Made by a program: the position numbers and the translations under genes. From assembly GCA_024227135.1 (NCBI GenBank), contig JAAELC010000402.1:1-33670 (forward strand): a stretch of 33,670 nucleotides of DNA, given 5' to 3'. Origin of the DNA: Gammaproteobacteria bacterium. Lineage in GTDB: Bacteria; Pseudomonadota; Gammaproteobacteria; Chromatiales; Chromatiaceae. Below, in pieces: positions 32,030 through 33,670 of the stretch (the first letter of the stretch is position 1; each line of letters opens with the position of its first letter). The notes under the pieces are model-generated. The model saw nothing but the letters and a program-made list of their open reading frames with translations. It was not told where the DNA came from and ran no database searches.

Positions 32030-32133
32030 CCCGCACGGGCAATCTGTTGCGGAAGACGCCGTAAATACCTCCATGTAGGCTTGGCTTTGGCATCCATGCC
32101 AAAGACACTTCCTCCACAGACCGCCCATGCGGG
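32030..32133. repeat. Hairpin-rich repeat element (copy 2)
   Basis: The outer arms 32030-32047 and 32116-32133 are inverted repeats with three mismatches over 18 bases. Between them is a perfect 9-bp hairpin CTTTGGCAT/ATGCCAAAG (32085-32104, loop of 2). The core 32058-32085 (gccgtaaatacctccatgta onward) matches the minus strand of 12274-12301 at about 21 of 28 positions. Order and spacing of arm, core, hairpin and arm are the same in both copies, while the arm sequences differ, as expected if pairing rather than sequence is conserved. Confidence 0.7.
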
Positions 32134-32506
32134 TTAATCTTTGGGGGGTGAGCAGTTACATATTTTGAAGCGCTGATACGTAGCCTATGGGGAGTGGCGA
32201 ATCCCTGGTAGATCATAACTGCGCAGCACCTTCCTGGTCGTAAATGACTCAAGTACAGACCTCGAGTAGATCTGGATAAATGGTCTTCAGGGCCAGTTAT
32301 GAGCTTTTTGTATGGCCGTTCATGCCAATTGTTGTGACCGAATGGACCCTTGTTGTTCAGGGTTATTTGGTTGAATCTTTATACAGTCCAAAGGGTGCAT
32401 CTATGTCACGCATAGCCTACCTATCAAAAGCAATAAGAACGAAGAGAAAATCTGAAAATTGTTACACGGCCTCGATTACAGGTTTCAACGGTTTGAGGAG
32501 AGATCA

Positions 32507-33670
32507 ATGAACAGAAAACAGTTATTCACAACGGTGTTATTCAGTACCCTGCTGGGGGCCAGTGGCACGGCTGCCGCAGGAGCCAGCCAGGCGGATATCG
32601 CTCGCCTGGGAAAAGACTTGACACCCACCGGTGCGGAAATGGCCGCAAACGCCGATGGCTCCATTCCAAAGTGGAGCGGTGGCGAGACCACTGCACCTTC
32701 CGGCTGGGAACCGGGAAAACCCCGCCATGATTTCTGGCCCCACATCAATGAGAAACCGCTCTACACCATCAATGAGTCGAATGTAGACAAGTATGCGGAG
32801 AGCTTAACTGTCGGCCAGATCGCGCTGCTGAAGACTGTGCCCGGCTACAGAATGGACGTCTATACTTCCCGCCGGTCCTGCGGTTTTCCCAAAGAGGTAC
32901 AGGAACGGACTAAGGCCAACGCGGCCAACGCGGGTACCACGGATGGCGGAGAGAAACTCGCCAACGTGATCGGTGCCACCGTGCCGTTTCCGGTTCCCAG
33001 TGCCGGTGCCGAGGTGATCTGGAATCACAAGATGCGTTATATGGGCGAAGGTTTCAAGATGAAGTTTTTTTCCTTTATCTCTCCGGCCAAGGGCAGAAGC
33101 GCTTGGATAAAACTCTACAACGACTGGCTGGTGACGCTGCCTTTCGCATCGCCGAAGGTGACCAGCCTGGAGCAGATCGAGGGGCTGGAAGCCGGGTTCA
33201 TCTACGACACCAAAGAGCCCGCCGCCCGAATCGGCGAGAAGCTGCTGTACATGTGGTATGCCAACGAACCCACCAACGCGTGGATGTATTTCCCAGGACA
33301 GCGCCGGGTACGCCGATTGCCCGGATACAATTACGACGCTCCTATTCTCGGCAACGACAACACCAAGGTAGTGGATCAATTCTGGATGTTCAATGGCGCC
33401 ATGGATCGCTTCGACTGGAAACTGATCGGCAAGAGAGAACTCATCGTTCCCTACAACAGCTTCAAGGCCTATAACGTCAAAGCCTCCGAAGAGAGCATCA
33501 AGACAGCCGACATGATGCCACGGGATCTGGTGCGCTACGAAAAGCACCGCGTATGGGTTGTCGAGGCCACCGTCAAGAAAGGGAAGCGCCACATCATGCC
33601 CAAGCGCCACTATTACGTGGACGAGGACTCCTGGAATATCCTGCAGGTCGATCACTACGACGCCAAGGGA
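32507..33670 (+). CDS. DUF1329 exported protein, partial (runs off the right edge)
   Basis: An ATG at 32507 with ribosome site GAGGAG opens a frame of 388 codons that has no stop before the window ends. The signal peptide (MNRKQLFTTVLFSTLLGASG, likely cleavage near residue 24) is followed by the DUF1329 domain: LGKDLTPTGAEMAANADGSIPKW is diagnostic, then FPVPSAGAEVIWNH, WMYFPGQRRVRRLPGYNYDAP and the late KRHYYVDEDSWNILQVDHYD. Family members are about 450 aa, so about 60 residues are missing. The fold is thought to be LolA-like, and the genes often stand with DUF1302 and RND-type export genes in degraders of hydrophobic compounds; those would lie beyond the edge. Function is not established. 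Proximity to the AraC regulator suggests it may belong to the same response. Confidence 0.88.
   Translation, partial: MNRKQLFTTVLFSTLLGASGTAAAGASQADIARLGKDLTPTGAEMAANADGSIPKWSGGETTAPSGWEPGKPRHDFWPHINEKPLYTINESNVDKYAESLTVGQIALLKTVPGYRMDVYTSRRSCGFPKEVQERTKANAANAGTTDGGEKLANVIGATVPFPVPSAGAEVIWNHKMRYMGEGFKMKFFSFISPAKGRSAWIKLYNDWLVTLPFASPKVTSLEQIEGLEAGFIYDTKEPAARIGEKLLYMWYANEPTNAWMYFPGQRRVRRLPGYNYDAPILGNDNTKVVDQFWMFNGAMDRFDWKLIGKRELIVPYNSFKAYNVKASEESIKTADMMPRDLVRYEKHRVWVVEATVKKGKRHIMPKRHYYVDEDSWNILQVDHYDAKG

Larger units (their letters stand above)
31745..32506. other. Long intergenic region between the AraC regulator and DUF1329 genes
   Basis: No convincing gene in 762 bases; small open frames here lack family features and ribosome sites. 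It is AT-richer than its surroundings in places. It contains an imperfect inverted repeat around an AATAATAAT tract (31981-32025) and the second copy of the hairpin repeat (32030-32133). The last 200 bases should hold the promoter of the DUF1329 gene. Confidence 0.6.

Noticed and set aside
32280-32510. Small plus-strand open frame of 76 codons before the DUF1329 gene
   Set aside because: No ribosome site, no recognisable feature, and it overlaps the region that should hold the DUF1329 promoter.
1-33670. CRISPR arrays, tRNA or rRNA genes, insertion sequences, prophage or defence genes
   Set aside because: No regularly spaced repeats, tRNA-like folds with the conserved T-loop, or transposase, integrase or phage motifs were seen on either strand.

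Overview
This window looks like a chromosomal segment of a gammaproteobacterium of moderately high GC, probably environmental or marine. The case rests on gene content. A guanidinobutyrase and a GABA aminotransferase closely resemble the Pseudomonas-type proteins. There are also a 115-kDa-class NAD-glutamate dehydrogenase, two OruR/ArgR-like AraC regulators, a membrane-anchored TAXI protein and a DUF1329 protein. No rRNA, tRNA, CRISPR array, transposase or phage gene was seen. The genus cannot be named from what is visible.

Region 1 (1-4835, all minus strand) holds two lipoproteins (one cut by the left edge), a six-helix membrane protein, a TAXI-type solute-binding protein with a second membrane anchor, a Tat-signal protein broken by one apparent frameshift, and an exported thioredoxin-fold protein. 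Region 2 (4861-9217) is an AraC-type regulator divergent from a large NAD-glutamate dehydrogenase. Tandem repeats with a 21-bp period lie upstream of the thioredoxin-like gene, upstream of the Tat-signal gene, and between the regulator and the dehydrogenase. They look like AraC-family operators.

Region 3 (9437-30689, all plus strand, 19 genes) is a large catabolic cluster. It opens with gabD, gabT and a guanidinobutyrase, which together take 4-guanidinobutyrate to GABA, succinate semialdehyde and succinate. It continues with a divergent IlvD/Edd-family dehydratase, a zinc alcohol dehydrogenase, a hotdog thioesterase, two VOC proteins, an SDR, a small secreted protein, an MFS transporter, a second SDR and an aldehyde dehydrogenase. 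A complete four-gene 2-oxoacid dehydrogenase complex (E1alpha, E1beta, E2, E3) follows, then a carbon-nitrogen hydrolase and an ATP-grasp ligase. A convergent second AraC-family regulator (30719-31744) closes the cluster. I do not recognise this gene set as a described pathway. One consistent reading is that a guanidino or related amino-acid-derived 2-oxoacid is oxidised to an acyl-CoA, released by the thioesterase, and funnelled through GABA to succinate, with glutamate dehydrogenase recycling the amino group. The substrate is not determined by the sequence.

Region 4 (31745-33670) is a long intergenic stretch followed by a DUF1329 exported protein cut by the right edge. Two related hairpin-rich repeats occur in the window, one inside the catabolic cluster between gabT and the guanidinobutyrase gene (12225-12330) and one in the long intergenic stretch (32030-32133). 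They appear to be two copies of a dispersed intergenic repeat family.
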